From NCBI GenBank assembly GCA_002778195.1, contig PCDI01000003.1:868001-932000 (forward strand): a stretch of DNA of 64,000 nt, in the 5' to 3' direction. This DNA is from Raffaelea ambrosiae (lineage: Eukaryota; Ascomycota; Sordariomycetes; Ophiostomatales; Ophiostomataceae). The translations under genes were made by a program, and so were the position numbers. Below the pieces are notes generated by a model. That model was given only the letters and a program-made list of their open reading frames with translations. It made no database searches and was not told the origin of the DNA. The first letter of the stretch is position 1; each line of letters begins with the position of its first letter. Positions 12,361 through 23,533 of the stretch are shown one piece after another.

Positions 12361-15300
12361 TTACTTTCTGTTCTTTCCCTTGCCCTTTTTGCCCTTAGGC
12401 TTGCTCTTCGGTTTGCTCTCCGGCTTGCTCTCCGGCTTGCTCTCCGATTTGGCCCCTGACGTAACCTCGTCATCTTTTGGCTTCGCAGCGGCCTTCTCCG
12501 TAGACTTCTTGGTAGACTTTTCAGTAGACTTGTCGGTGGAATTGGTGGTAGACGTCTCTGCCAGCTTCTCCGTAGATGTCTCGGGAACCTTCTCTGTTGG
12601 TATGCTCTCTGGTGCCTCGTCCTCGTCCGCCGTTTCGTTGGACGGCTCATCGTTGGTAGACTTATCAGGGGAGTCTTCTTCGTCGTCTTCGTCTTTGGCA
12701 CCCTCCTCCACCTTGGTGGCCTCGGGCTCTCCGGCGTCCACGGATTCCTTCGCATACCTGGACTCGTCGGCGTCTGTTGGACTCTCAGCCTCGTCGTCGG
12801 CATCTTCCTCGGGGCTCTTGCCATCCTTGTCGTCCTTGCCGTCCGTATCGCTCTTGCTACCCAGGACCGCATCCCTGATCTCTTCCTTGACGTCTTTCTT
12901 CTCGAGAACCTCTTTGGAAATCTCTTTGGATTCCTCTTTGGATTCCTCTTTGAATTTCTCGTTGGGCATCTCGTTGGGTTTCTCCTTGAGCTCCGTGGGC
13001 TTCTCTGCCTCCTCCTCGCTCTCTGTGCTGCCTTTAAGCTTGACAACATTCGAAACATCATATGTACGGCCAACCATGGGTTTGGTTTCCTTGTCATCTT
13101 TGACCGTATCAGGCTCGACAGCTTTTGGTGGCGTAGGTGCCTTAATCACTTTGGCCCTGACAATGCCTCTCAGGTAGTCTCCGGCATCGCCAAAGCCGTC
13201 AATTTTACTGAGCTTGCTCTGGAAGCAGTCGATATCCCGTAGCATGCTGTTTGCTTTCTGTTAGTCTCATCGTTGCCCGTTGTATCTTCATAGTCGCCCA
13301 AGTGTATTTGCTTACCTGTCACGGCCAACTTCTGTCTTGGCCTCTGCCGCCTGGAACACACTACCCAGTTGCTCCTTGTAGCCCGAAAATACAGACACCA
13401 TGATGAACCGTACAGTGCCTTCGGGCAACGTCTTGACCAAGTTGCGGTGCAGGGTCGTTGTCTCCTTGGCCAGAGTCTCTATGTACGGGTGCGGGGACGT
13501 GCTGCCGGCATCCCAGCCAATGTTGCGCATCGTCTTAGCATGCGCCTGGGCTCGCCCGCTCATAATCTCAACGAGCTTGTCATAGATGCTGTTCTGGTGC
13601 TCTTGGTACAGACGGCGTACTCTGTCAAACTCGCCCATAAGATTACTCGCCGGCCCCCCCGGTGTCGAACCGGCGCGGCGTCGCACAAACTCCCGTATGT
13701 AAGGGACCAATGCCGCCAGGAAGGCCAAGGCCTGCGAGGCAATGGCCAGATGGCGTGTGGTGATGTTCTTGAGACCGGCCGACCTTGTCGCGCCTGCGCC
13801 CAGAATAAGCTGAGTACACCGTGAGTTGAATAGCTGCAGGTACTGGACCAGTGAAGAGGCAATCTCTGGCGTCAGGAAAGGCATGGCCACTGTAAGATGC
13901 ATGAACTGGGATATGCCACCCAGGGCCAGCACAGCCGAGTTCGGCAGCTGGAATGCCTCGGAATCAATGAGGGCACTGCGCGTCTTTGCCTTGCCTCCAG
14001 CTCCGTTCGTGACGGGAGTCTCTTCGTTGTCGCCGTTCGGCTCGTCGTCTGAGCACGGCGTCCAGATCCTCGGACCTTCCGCCCAAGCAGCAGGATCCTT
14101 TGTGCTGGAGTCCAGAATGATCTGCAGCAATTCTGTGTCCCTCTCTGCAAAGTCTTTGGCCGCCCACTGATCCTGCTCCATGCCTTGTGCGAGCTGCTGT
14201 CTCTCTGCGTCGCCAAAGAACTGCACAAAGTCCCTGATCTGCCCATTCACCACCGTCTTCAGCGTCACACCGCTGCGTCCGGAAATGGACTCGCACTCAT
14301 TGGCAAAGTGCAGGTTGAGTGTGAAATACCGCAGAAACCAGGCGAGAGACAGATGAATGCTCTGCTCCGCGCGCACGCGTAGCAGCTTCACAATCTTGTC
14401 CTGGGCCACGTCGACAGCCTGGCCCACGAGGTTGTTGAGGTCAAGGGTCCTGTGCAGCTCGCCCTGTGCTTCGATGCCGGCATTCGAAAGATGCTGCTGT
14501 GCGTGCCGGCCAGCCGGACTGAACGGCGGTGATTTTATACCGTCTGAGTCGTCTTCGCCCACCGAGCTGGCGGCATCCAGCAACATCTTTGCCTGTGTCG
14601 TCAAGCGTCTGAGAGTCTCCGTCACGCCAATGTAGACCCTCAGCAGAAGCTCTTCGGCATCCTGTGGATCCAGAGCACGCAGGTTTCGCGCCAGAATGGA
14701 CGACTTTTCTTGCTGTGACAGACGCCGACCGCCGCCCATTGTCGACGAAGACATCATGGACTCGTTGTCATCATCGTTGGAGCTGGGAAGCGGCTTCCTA
14801 ACCAGATTCTTCACCTCACGCAGTACAGAGTCCCGGTACACCTGAGTGGCAGCCGCGATGTGCCTGGCCCTGTACAGACCTGACAATATCGGCAGCAGCT
14901 CCGTCCGCAGTTCATCGGTAGCAGCAAGGTAGGCAGGGAAAGAAGACGGCTCACGACTGTGGCCACCCCTGGCTCGTACCATGGCACTGCTCCAGCGCAT
15001 GAGCACTTCCTGGCTCGACACAGCTTCAGTGTGCCGCCGGATATCCTTCATCAGCACTGATACGAACTTGGCTTCGTATGCTTTGCCGATGCGGATTCGG
15101 AGAGTGGTGATGTCGTCATTCACACCCTGCAGTGCTGTGGCGCCGCGCAGGTCCCGGAGCGGGTAGGCTTTGGGAGGCTGCTGCTGTTTTCCTTTGGACG
15201 GCGCTTGCTCTCCAGCAATCAGCTTCTCCAGCGCGTCAATGCTGTCGAGGGCCCTGTCGATATCGCCTTCGTCCACCAGCGCTTCGCAGCGCGCCACATC

Positions 15301-16539
15301 GTCGACAATGTCCCTGAGCTGCATCACAGCAGCATGGAACTGTTGCAGATTTTGCTGTTTGCGCTGCTTTTGCACGATTTTCAGGCCTTCGGTGGCAATC
15401 TCGTCATCGAGGGCCCCGAGTTCCTTCCGCAACAACTTGATCCGGTCGACCGATTCCGCTGCTTCTGTATGAAGCTCCTTCAAAGAGCCCAGGGCTGTGA
15501 AGAAGGCTGTCGATGCCGTGGAGATGGACGCAATCAAGTGCATCTCAACCGTGTCCATATACCACGACAGCTTCTCCTGCAATATGGCGTTCGTGGCCAA
15601 AGCTTTCCGTGGTGCGGCCGCCGAAACTGTTGCGCTGCCATTGGAACTTGCCTTCTCGGCCGACGGCACAACCTCTGATCGTTCGCTCACAATGTCAAAT
15701 GTACGCGGGTTCTCGAGATGAAAGTCTTCGTCAAAGTAGACGTTGGGGATGGTCGACAATGGCGGAGGCCCCTGGTTCTGCCGGCGGGCGAGGTTACTAG
15801 AGCCTCTTCGGACCGGGCTTGAGGACTCGTTCAAAGAGAATGACGATATCGAAGAGAAGGAAGGCTTCCGAGACGAAGACGACAGCCGCTTGCTTCCAGG
15901 CCGCAGAAGCCCGTCGCTGGCCACGTCTCCGAGGTCGTCCTTGCTGCTGTTTCTTCTCGGTATGCCCATTGCTGCTTGCTCCTCCTCGCTTTCCTTTGCG
16001 CGGCGGAGCTGCTCGTGCAGTGCGCCGACCTGGGACAGATATGGAGCAAACTCGGAAGCCTCGACGTGGGGGATGTTTGTGAGCGTCACGGGCGGGATAT
16101 CTTTGGCGGTTGGTGGCTTGTGGGTGCTCGAGGCAGGGGCGGACGTGTGCGGAACGAGGCCCGTCCGGACAATCGGCGGCTGAAGCAATGTCGATATGGC
16201 TGCATAACATGTCAGATACTCCCAGCCGTATTTTCTGTTGCCAAACCAAGCAATGACCAACCATTTTGACCCGACTCGGCGACGGAATCCGGCCACGCTC
16301 CCAGAGCCGTGTCCAGTGTGCCGCCGATGGAGTGGATGGAGCTCGCGATGGAGCCGCGTCGTTGCTTGCCATATGATTGTTGTCTAACAAAGCGAGATTG
16401 TCAGCAGTCTGGAACGCCCACTGTGCGCAGGGAGCCGCAGATAGACGAACCTGTGGAAGGGAAAGTCTGGCCGGTGGGTTATGCTGGACGGGGAGGCCAG
16501 ACTGTCCACAGACTTCCGACCCTCGGAGCTGGAGTACAT
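12361..16539 (-). CDS. VPS54: Vps54, GARP complex subunit
   Basis: Subunit of the Golgi-associated retrograde protein tether, which docks endosome-derived vesicles at the trans-Golgi. Four exons join in phase: 16539-16451, 16383-16262, 16199-13316 and 13246-12361, giving 1326 residues. The ATG at 16539 opens MYSSSEGRKSVDSL; exon 2 carries the conserved RRGSIASSIHSIGGTLD stretch and the exon 2/3 junction restores ISTLLQPPIVRTGL. The N-terminal coiled-coil region includes the helical run around LLRKELGALDDEIATEGL. The conserved C-terminal Vps54 domain includes LNNLVGQAVDVAQDKIVKLL and HFANECESISGR. Exon 4 starts RDIDCFQSKLSKIDGFG and then becomes a low-complexity Glu/Lys/Ser/Asp tail of about 240 residues ending in SKPE repeats and a Lys/Gly-rich basic end, which is unusual for the family. 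The gene is divergent from MCM5. Intron 2 uses a weak GTTGGT donor; the other donors are ordinary. Confidence 0.95.
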
Positions 16540-17271
16540 GGCGTACGGCAACTGGAGCCGGATCCAGAACCAGATGCAGAGTGAAAGAAGGCAAAAGTTG
16601 GAATGTAGCAGAAGACTCGCTTATCGCGTGGAGGATGGTCTGGGGGCAGGGTCATGGAGGCTTCGTTGCGGATGGTCGGACGAAACAGCCGCAGAGCTGC
16701 TGAACATAGCTGTTGGACGAGCTTGCAAAGGATCGAACAGGGCCAGCAGGCCCCCGGGGCGTATTATGAAGAATGGGAATCTGCTGGTGTGCGGGCGGTG
16801 GTCGTGTCCGCCGGTGCCGGGTCGCGAGAATGACAGCTGTTGTCTCGTCCTTTGTCGTCCAAGCTCAGACAAGTATCGTCACCTCAACACTTATCCCGGT
16901 GCTTGCCAAGCCGCAAAGGGACGACGTTGCGACACGGGCTTAAGTCCGCTGTTAGGCACGTGATATGACCATCTCGCACGGATGTGGACTAGCGTGGAAG
17001 TCACGGATAAGGCGCTCTACCCCTGAGCGAGCCCATGCAACCACTTTAATTAGGACGCGTCTTGGAGAGACCGCGTCGCGTTTTTTGGTCCATTTCGCGG
17101 TGCCACTCAAAAGTGTCCCCCTCCATCGCCACTTTTTTTCTGCCCTCCCACTTTTGACAGACAGTTTCTTCTGCCCTCTGTCCATTGCCTGTGACGACTG
17201 CCTCTTTCTCGGACTGTTTTTTTTCCTCCTGCGTGCAAACTGCCATCTGCGGAATCTCTGTGCTCTTCAAG
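16540..17271. promoter_or_regulatory. divergent VPS54-MCM5 promoter region
   Basis: 732 bp separate the two start codons. The MCM5-proximal half holds an MCB-type ACGCGT and further GC-rich CGCG motifs (CCGCGTCGCG at 17081-17090, TTTCGCGG at 17093-17100), followed by a CT-rich leader. Confidence 0.6.
17055..17060 (+). promoter_or_regulatory. MCB element (ACGCGT)
   Basis: A perfect MluI cell-cycle box, 212 bp before the MCM5 ATG. In yeasts this hexamer binds MBF and drives G1/S genes. That it works here is inferred from position and from the target gene. Confidence 0.5.
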
Positions 17272-19745
17272 ATGGATCGCCAGTCGGTTTACTCGGCTCA
17301 CGTCTACGACTTCAACAACGAGTCTGGGGAGGAGACTCGCGTGAAGACCCGCAAGGACTTGGAGGATTTTATTCTCAAGTTCCGCCTCGACAACGACTTC
17401 GTCTACAGGTAAGCGCGATGCCATGGAGCCCGCATGGATGTCAGACAGGGACCATCAACGCTGACCACACTCCGCTCTCAGAGACCAACTTAAGGAGAAT
17501 GCTTTGCTGAAGAAGTTCTACTGCGATGTCGACATCGGCGACCTGATCAAATACAACGAGGAGCTGGCTCACCGGTTGGTGACGGAGCCAGCCGAGATCA
17601 TCCCTCTGGTACGTTGCGTTCTCTACGAGGAGAAACTCGAATGCCAAAACACGCATGCTGACCTCTGACCTCTTGCTCCTCCCAGTTCGAGCTAGCTCTT
17701 AAGCGCTGCACACACCGCATCGTGTTCCCCCACCAGGCCAAGGTCAATCTGCCCGACCACCAGTTGCTGCTGCACTCGAGCGCCGAAGAAGTCGCCATCC
17801 GCAATCTCGACTCCCTCACCATTGCCCGGCTGGTGCGCGTTCCGGGCATTGTCATCGGCGCGTCCGTCATGTCCTCCAAGGCCACGGGGCTGATCATCCA
17901 GTGCCGGAGCTGCGGCCACGAGACATCGATTCCGGTGACGGGCGGATTCTCGAGCGTGACGCTGCCCCGACAGTGCGGCCGCGTGCGTACCAGCAGCGAC
18001 GAGGAGCGGTGTCCGATGGATCCCTACTACGTCCTGCACGAGAAGTCCCAGTTTGTGGACCAGCAGGTCATCAAGCTGCAGGAGGCGCCCGACCAGGTGC
18101 CCGTGGGTGAGCTGCCGCGGCACGTGCTCATATCCGCGGACCGCTACCTGACGAACCGCGTGGTGCCCGGATCGCGGTGCACCATCACGGGCATTTTCTC
18201 CATTTACCAGAGCAAGGGATCCTCCAAGGGCGGCAGCGGGTCGACAGGCGGCGCAGTGGCCATCCGGACGCCCTACCTGCGAGCCGTGGGCATCCAGACG
18301 GACCTGGACCAGACGGCCAAGGGCAGCGCGATCTACAGCGAGGAGGAGGAGCAGGAGTTCCTGGAGCTGAGCCGGCGGCCAGACTTGTACAACATCATGG
18401 CGGACTGCATCGCACCGTCCATCTACGGCAACCGCGACATCAAGAAGGCGATTCTGTGCCTGCTGATGGGCGGCTCCAAGAAGATCCTGCCGGACGGGAT
18501 GAAGCTGCGTGGCGACATCAACGTGCTGCTGCTGGGTGATCCGGGTACGGCCAAGTCGCAGCTGCTCAAGTTTGTGGAGAAGGTGGCGCCCATTGCCATC
18601 TACACGTCTGGCAAGGGCTCGTCGGCGGCTGGTTTGACCGCGTCGGTGCAGCGCGAACACTCGACCCGCGAGTTCTACCTGGAGGGTGGCGCCATGGTGC
18701 TGGCCGACGGCGGTGTGGTCTGCATTGACGAGTTCGACAAGATGCGCGACGAAGACCGCGTGGCCATCCACGAGGCCATGGAGCAGCAGACGATTTCCAT
18801 TGCCAAGGCAGGCATCACCACCATCCTCAACGCCCGCACGTCGGTGCTGGCGGCGGCCAACCCCATCTTTGGCCGCTACGACGACATGAAGACGCCCGGC
18901 GAGAACATTGACTTCCAGACGACCATCCTGTCCCGTTTCGACATGATCTTTATTGTCAAGGACGAGCACGAGCGCGGCAAGGACGAGCGCATGGCCAAGC
19001 ACGTCATGGGCATCCACATGGGCGGCCGCGGCGTCGAGGACCAGGCCGAGTCGGAGATTCCTGTCGACAAGCTGCGACGCTACATCAGCTACTGCAAGAC
19101 GTGCGTTTTTTTCTTTTCTTTTTCTGTTTCTGTTCATTTTTTGTTTTTTGTTTTCTTATAACTTTCCTGTTGGATATATGAGTGTGTGTATCTTCCTCCA
19201 CTAACACACGCAGACGATGTGCCCCCCGGCTGAGCACCGAGGCGGCCGAGAAGCTGTCGTCCCATTTTGTGTCGATCCGGCGGCAGGTGCACGCAGCGGA
19301 GCTCGAGGCCAATGCGCGGTCCAGCATCCCCATCACGGTGCGGCAGCTCGAGGCCATTGTGCGCATCACCGAGTCGCTGGCCAAGCTGACGCTCTCGCCG
19401 GTGGCGACGGAGCAGCACGTTGACGAGGCGATCCGGCTGTTCCTGTGCTCGACCATGGACGCCGTGAACCAGGGCAGCGCGTCAGGCGCCAACGGCGCCA
19501 ATGGTGTCGGTGCCGGTAGCCAGGCGGCACGGGAGCTGTACCAGGAGGCGTCGCGGGTGGAGGCCGAACTGAAGCGGCGGTTGCCAATTGGGTGGAGCAC
19601 GAGCCTGGCGACGCTGCGGCGGGAGATGGTGGAGACGCGGGGGTTCAGCGAGCAGGCACTGAACCGGGCACTGCTGATCATGCAGCGGCGGGACACGATC
19701 ATCTTCCGGAACCAGGGTGCACAGGTGTACCGGAACGGAGCATGA
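17272..19745 (+). CDS. MCM5: Mcm5, replicative helicase subunit
   Basis: One of six subunits of the MCM2-7 ring that unwinds DNA at replication origins and forks. Exons 17272-17408, 17482-17608, 17686-19100 and 19214-19745 join in phase to give 736 residues, normal for fungal Mcm5. The N-terminus MDRQSVYSAHVYDF is typical. A zinc-binding set CX2C...C...C lies at residues 161, 164, 185 and 197. The AAA+ core has Walker A GDPGTAKS (372-379), Walker B IDEFDKM (435-441) and the arginine finger SRFD (504-507). The C-terminal winged-helix part follows the last intron and holds a Gly/Ala/Asn linker (SGANGANGVGAG). The divergent neighbour is VPS54, and the upstream ACGCGT box fits G1/S control. The convergent neighbour ends at 20434. 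Confidence 0.98.
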
Positions 19746-20433
19746 GGTGTATGAGAGTGTACTGCATGAATTGGGTCAAGGACAGGGGGGGCAGTATGGG
19801 TTGTTCTCTTTTTTTTTTTCTATATACGGGACTGGGTCTATGGTGTTACTATGAAATATGGGCTTTGCATTTTTATGTTTTTTATTCATCTGTTTGTTTC
19901 TTTCTGTCTTTGAATAATTCACAACTGACGAAAACGGGAAGAATGGGAAACAAGGAGCTAGCGGCGCTCAAGATCAAGACAAATGTGGTATGAAGAAAAG
20001 CAAACAAGAAATATAGATATGTCGGCAAGAAACATAGGAAAAATTTGTTTCATTCGCACAACTTTTGTCTTCTGGAAAGCCACTTTTTAGTCTGTATCCT
20101 GGCTTGCTCATTCCTCTAAAGTGTGCGATCGTCTACAGCTTCTGAGGTGGTTTTTTGGGAGGTTGTATATTTTCAACCATTTTTTTTTTGTACAGATGAA
20201 AAAAGCAAAATTTCAGAATAGATCATGGAACGGGATATAGCAAGGGGTGGTCAAAATAAAACGGATGGCCATGGAAAGGGGTGTGTATGGGAGACAAGCA
20301 ACAGCTCATAGCCGACCCCCTAAAAGGGGGGGCATTTTTCAAAAAAAAAAGAAAGAGCAAAGGCACAAAATGACACCTTCTAGAAGGGCACATGGTTTTT
20401 CCCGTCTACAATCCGAACCAGGAAGGGCCTCCC
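19746..20433. other. convergent 3' flanks
   Basis: 688 bp between the MCM5 stop and the stop of the minus-strand AMP-binding-like gene. It is T- and A-rich with several homopolymer runs and no coding signal. It presumably holds both polyadenylation regions. Confidence 0.6.
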
Positions 20434-22388
20434 CTAGGCATAGGCCAACGTGTTGTCGTCCCGGATCACACCAATGACACCCAGGGCGGCCTCCTTGCCA
20501 GCCACGCTCGGTCCACGCACGATGATCTGTGATGTGTTAGTATAGATGCACAGCAACGGGCTTGAGTGCACTGAAAAAGATTTGCAAGGACTTGAATGGA
20601 CTCGAAAGGACTTGAAAAAGGAGACTTGAAAACAGCCCCTCTGGCTTTGTTGTGACTGACCTCGCCTTCTAGTTTGTCGTCCGTCACCGTGTGCGTGCCC
20701 TTGTCTCGCACGAGGTACTCCGTGCACGTCAGCGGCGGACCAAACGACGCATACGTGCCCGGCGCCACCCGGTAGTCGTAGTATGCCGACTGCGCCGCCG
20801 CACCCGCCACCTTGGCCGCTGCCAGCGCATAGATCACCCGCGCACCCGTCACGGCGCGCAGGTCGGACAGCACGGCAGACGACAGCGCCGGCGTGCCCGC
20901 GCCCGCGCGTTCCGCCGTGTACAGCAGGCGCAGCTTGCCCGGGGGCGTGCCCGTGGCCGAGCGGGCTGCGCCGTCCAGGAACTTGCTCACCAGCGAGGCG
21001 GCCGCCGGGAAGGCGCCGCACTCGGTCAGGGTGCGAGTCTGCCACTTGAGAAGCAGGCCGGCCAGGCCGCTGCCGACGCTCTGGCGGATCTCGGAATGGG
21101 TCTGCAGCAGGGCGCCGGGCGTGGCGGCAACGACGGTGGGGGCGACACCGCGGGTGGCTGCGCTCAGGTCGTAGGCACCGGGCGCGGCGCTGTTGAACAC
21201 GACCGAGGCATTGCTGTAGAGGGCGGCCAGGGTGAGGACGAGGGTGTGGGTGTGGGTGAGCGAGTCGGCCGGCAAAAACAGGTCGGAGGGGCCGAGGCGC
21301 TGGTTGGCGGGCAGGGCAAACAGCTGGGAGGCGACAGCGGCGACGAGGTTGGCGCTGGTGAAGCGGACCATCTCGGGCGACGAGGCCGCGGCAGAGGGGG
21401 ACGGCGAGGGCGACGAGGCAGCAGCAGCAGGTGTGCTGCCGTCCCCGGCCACGTCGGAGGACGCATCGGCCGGCGCATCCGGGCTGGGGCTCTTCTCCCA
21501 GAAGACGGTCACATCGCGCGCCGCCGACTGGCCCTCCAGCGGCGGCAGGTCGGCACCGGCGTTGGGCGGGGCGTCGGCGACAATGTCCTGCCAGGTGGCG
21601 ACGTTGACGCTGCCGCCGACGCCCTCGGGCACCTCGTTCCAGTCGAGGTGGCGGCTGCCCTCGTCGACGACCCAGACGAGGTTGCGCAGGGCCGGGTAGG
21701 TCTTGACGACGGCGTCAAAGGGGAAGCAGCCGGGCGCGGTGATGACGGTGTCGGCGGCGGAGCGGCGCAGCATGGCGACCACGGGGCTGTCGTCGTCGAC
21801 GGCGGCCGCGCCGGACTGTTCAAACGGCAGCAGCACGGCGGTCATGTTGTAGAAGCTGCAGGCAAACAGGCTGGCCAGGAACTCGACCGAGTTGGGCAGG
21901 TAGATGGCGACGCGGTTGCCGCCCTGGTCCAGCAGGTGCTGGCCGATGAGGTTGATCTGGCGCGTCAGGGCCGGCAGGCTGGTCTCGTCGACGGCCTCGG
22001 TGCCGTAGGCCTGGATGATCTTGCCGACGGCCCGGGTGTCCTCCGTCCCGGCCAGCACGCGCCGGTAGATGTCGCGCAGATCGCCGTCGCGGCCGCGCGC
22101 CCACTTGTTGAGGCCCGGGTCGCGCACGTCCAGGCCGCTGTGCAGCGGCATGCTGTGCGGCGCGCTGCGCGAGCGGTACACCGGCGACTCGCCCTCGAGG
22201 CGCACCGGCGATCCGAGCGCCTGGCGCACCAGCAGCAGCGGGTGGGTGTCCGGCTCGACCCGCGTGAAGAGCTGGTAGCTGAGCAGGCCCAGCAGCAGCG
22301 TCACCAGCACGGTCGAGTAGACGTTCCACTGGCCGAAGAAGCCGGTGACGCCCTCGTCAAAGTGCCACATTGCGTTGTCGAAGCCCAT
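20434..22388 (-). CDS. membrane-anchored AMP-binding (acyl-CoA synthetase-like) protein, probably catalytically inactive
   Basis: Two exons, 22388-20661 and 20526-20434, join in phase 0 to give 606 residues; the intron carries a clear ACTAAC branch site. Residues 23-41 form one hydrophobic helix near the N-terminus, so it is probably anchored to ER or lipid droplet membrane. The rest follows the layout of long-chain acyl-CoA synthetases: an N-terminal domain with GNRVAIYLPNSVEFLASLFA, a TSANLVAAVASQLFALP segment, a FGPPLTCTEYLVRD segment and GEIIVRGPSVAG near the end. The Ser/Thr/Gly-rich AMP-binding loop (family pattern YTSGTTGxPK) is missing; an Ala/Ser/Pro linker of about 50 residues stands in its place. 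The protein stops just after the GEIIVRGPSV motif, so the C-terminal lid domain with its catalytic lysine is absent. I infer a pseudoenzyme or scaffold. A long open frame exists on the opposite strand but is a GC-bias shadow. Confidence 0.8.
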
Positions 22389-23533
22389 GGTGGGGGGGGG
22401 TCGTGTTGTCTGTGTTTGTTTCGGTGCGTTCTTGGTTCTTTGTTCGTTTGGGATTTTTGTTTTTTTCTTTCCTTTTCCTTCCTTCTTTATCTCGTCTGTC
22501 CGCGTTCCCCTTCCGTCAAGACAATGTCGGATACGCTCGCTAGTCTAGAATCACAGACGACATCGACGCAGTGATGGCGCGTGTGCTGGTCGGAGGAGAG
22601 GCTGGTGCCAGCGGTGTCGGTGTATGTGCTATGTATGTGTGTGTGAGGCTGTTGCGGGGCATCCGACGACCGTACAGACTGTTTGTGTCGCTTATCGCCT
22701 AAAGCGACAGGAAAAGGTAGCAGAGACAATAGGCCTTTTGGGTCTTGCTTTTCATTAGTCAACAGAAAACAGTCGTTTTGTGGGTCTGCAAAGGGTAAGA
22801 GCGACAGAAAGCTGTCAGTTTAAGTACAAGTACTAACTAGTTATGTCTCAGTTATTCGTCGCATTACGACGCTTAGAACATTTTGCTCGGCCGCTACTCG
22901 TCCTTTTTATTCTATCTCTTATATACTCTTATAATAGCTACACCTAATACCACTTATGCCTTTAAGGACGAACTACGTTTTCTTTAATCCTCTTTTATTC
23001 TATTTTATTATCTCGTTTACTTTAAATCTTCTTTAGTTACAGTATATATCAAATGGAGTCACCTTCTCCTAGAAACTTAGTGGCATCAGATGGCGATATC
23101 AACCATGACTTGCTTAGCGAGTTCAAGCGAAACGCTTGCACAGCTCCGCAGAGAACGGCCGGGCGAGTGTGAGGAATGGGATACCTCAAAATCCAAAGTC
23201 GAGATACAGGGTTCTCGGATTTTTCTCTTATAATAAAGAAGTGTTCAAAGTATACAAAGTGCCTTGGTTTCCTCGTAAGATAGCACTCATTCTCGTTCAT
23301 ATACCAACGCACTTTCCCATCCCAACTTACATTGGACAAGGGCTGACACAGTTGCGGGATTGGCGGCGGGGTTGATGGCAGGGGAAGCAAGATTACGGAC
23401 TAGACACAGGTATACGTATCAATGCCAAGTAGATAGGTTTCATTCGAGGAAAGACAGGAAAGACAGTAAATTTTCATGTAGTGCCAATCAACCTATGAAC
23501 AGACAAAAATCGTGTTTCCCAGGTAATCTCTCG
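22389..23533. other. intergenic region with AT-rich core
   Basis: The first 400 bp are the 5' flank of the AMP-binding-like gene. About 22800-23050 is strikingly AT- and TA-rich compared with everything nearby, and 23050-23533 is mixed sequence with no recognisable gene. I looked here for the missing C-terminal coiled coil of the valyl-tRNA synthetase and did not find it. Confidence 0.55.
22800..23050. other. AT-rich, TA-rich tract
   Basis: Dense TATA, TTATA and TAATA steps in an otherwise GC-rich region, with no open frame. The pattern is consistent with a relic altered by repeat-induced point mutation, although no element type can be recognised. It lies just past the 3' end of the truncated synthetase gene. 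Confidence 0.5.

Noticed and set aside
12245..13177. 310-codon Ser/Leu-rich open frame on the plus strand
   Set aside because: Antisense to the Glu/Lys/Ser-rich tail of VPS54; it begins at a non-ATG codon and has only repeat-derived Ser runs.
17692..19137. 481-codon open frame on the minus strand
   Set aside because: Antisense to the MCM5 catalytic core; a His/Leu/Val/Gly-rich shadow.
20691..22574. 627-codon open frame on the plus strand
   Set aside because: It is antisense to the AMP-binding-like gene and consists of Arg/Gly/Val/Ala-rich sequence, typical of the shadow of a GC-rich coding strand.
23049..23390. 113-codon open frame on the minus strand next to the synthetase
   Set aside because: No similarity to the missing ValRS C-terminus or to any family I know; it begins at a non-conserved position in mixed sequence.
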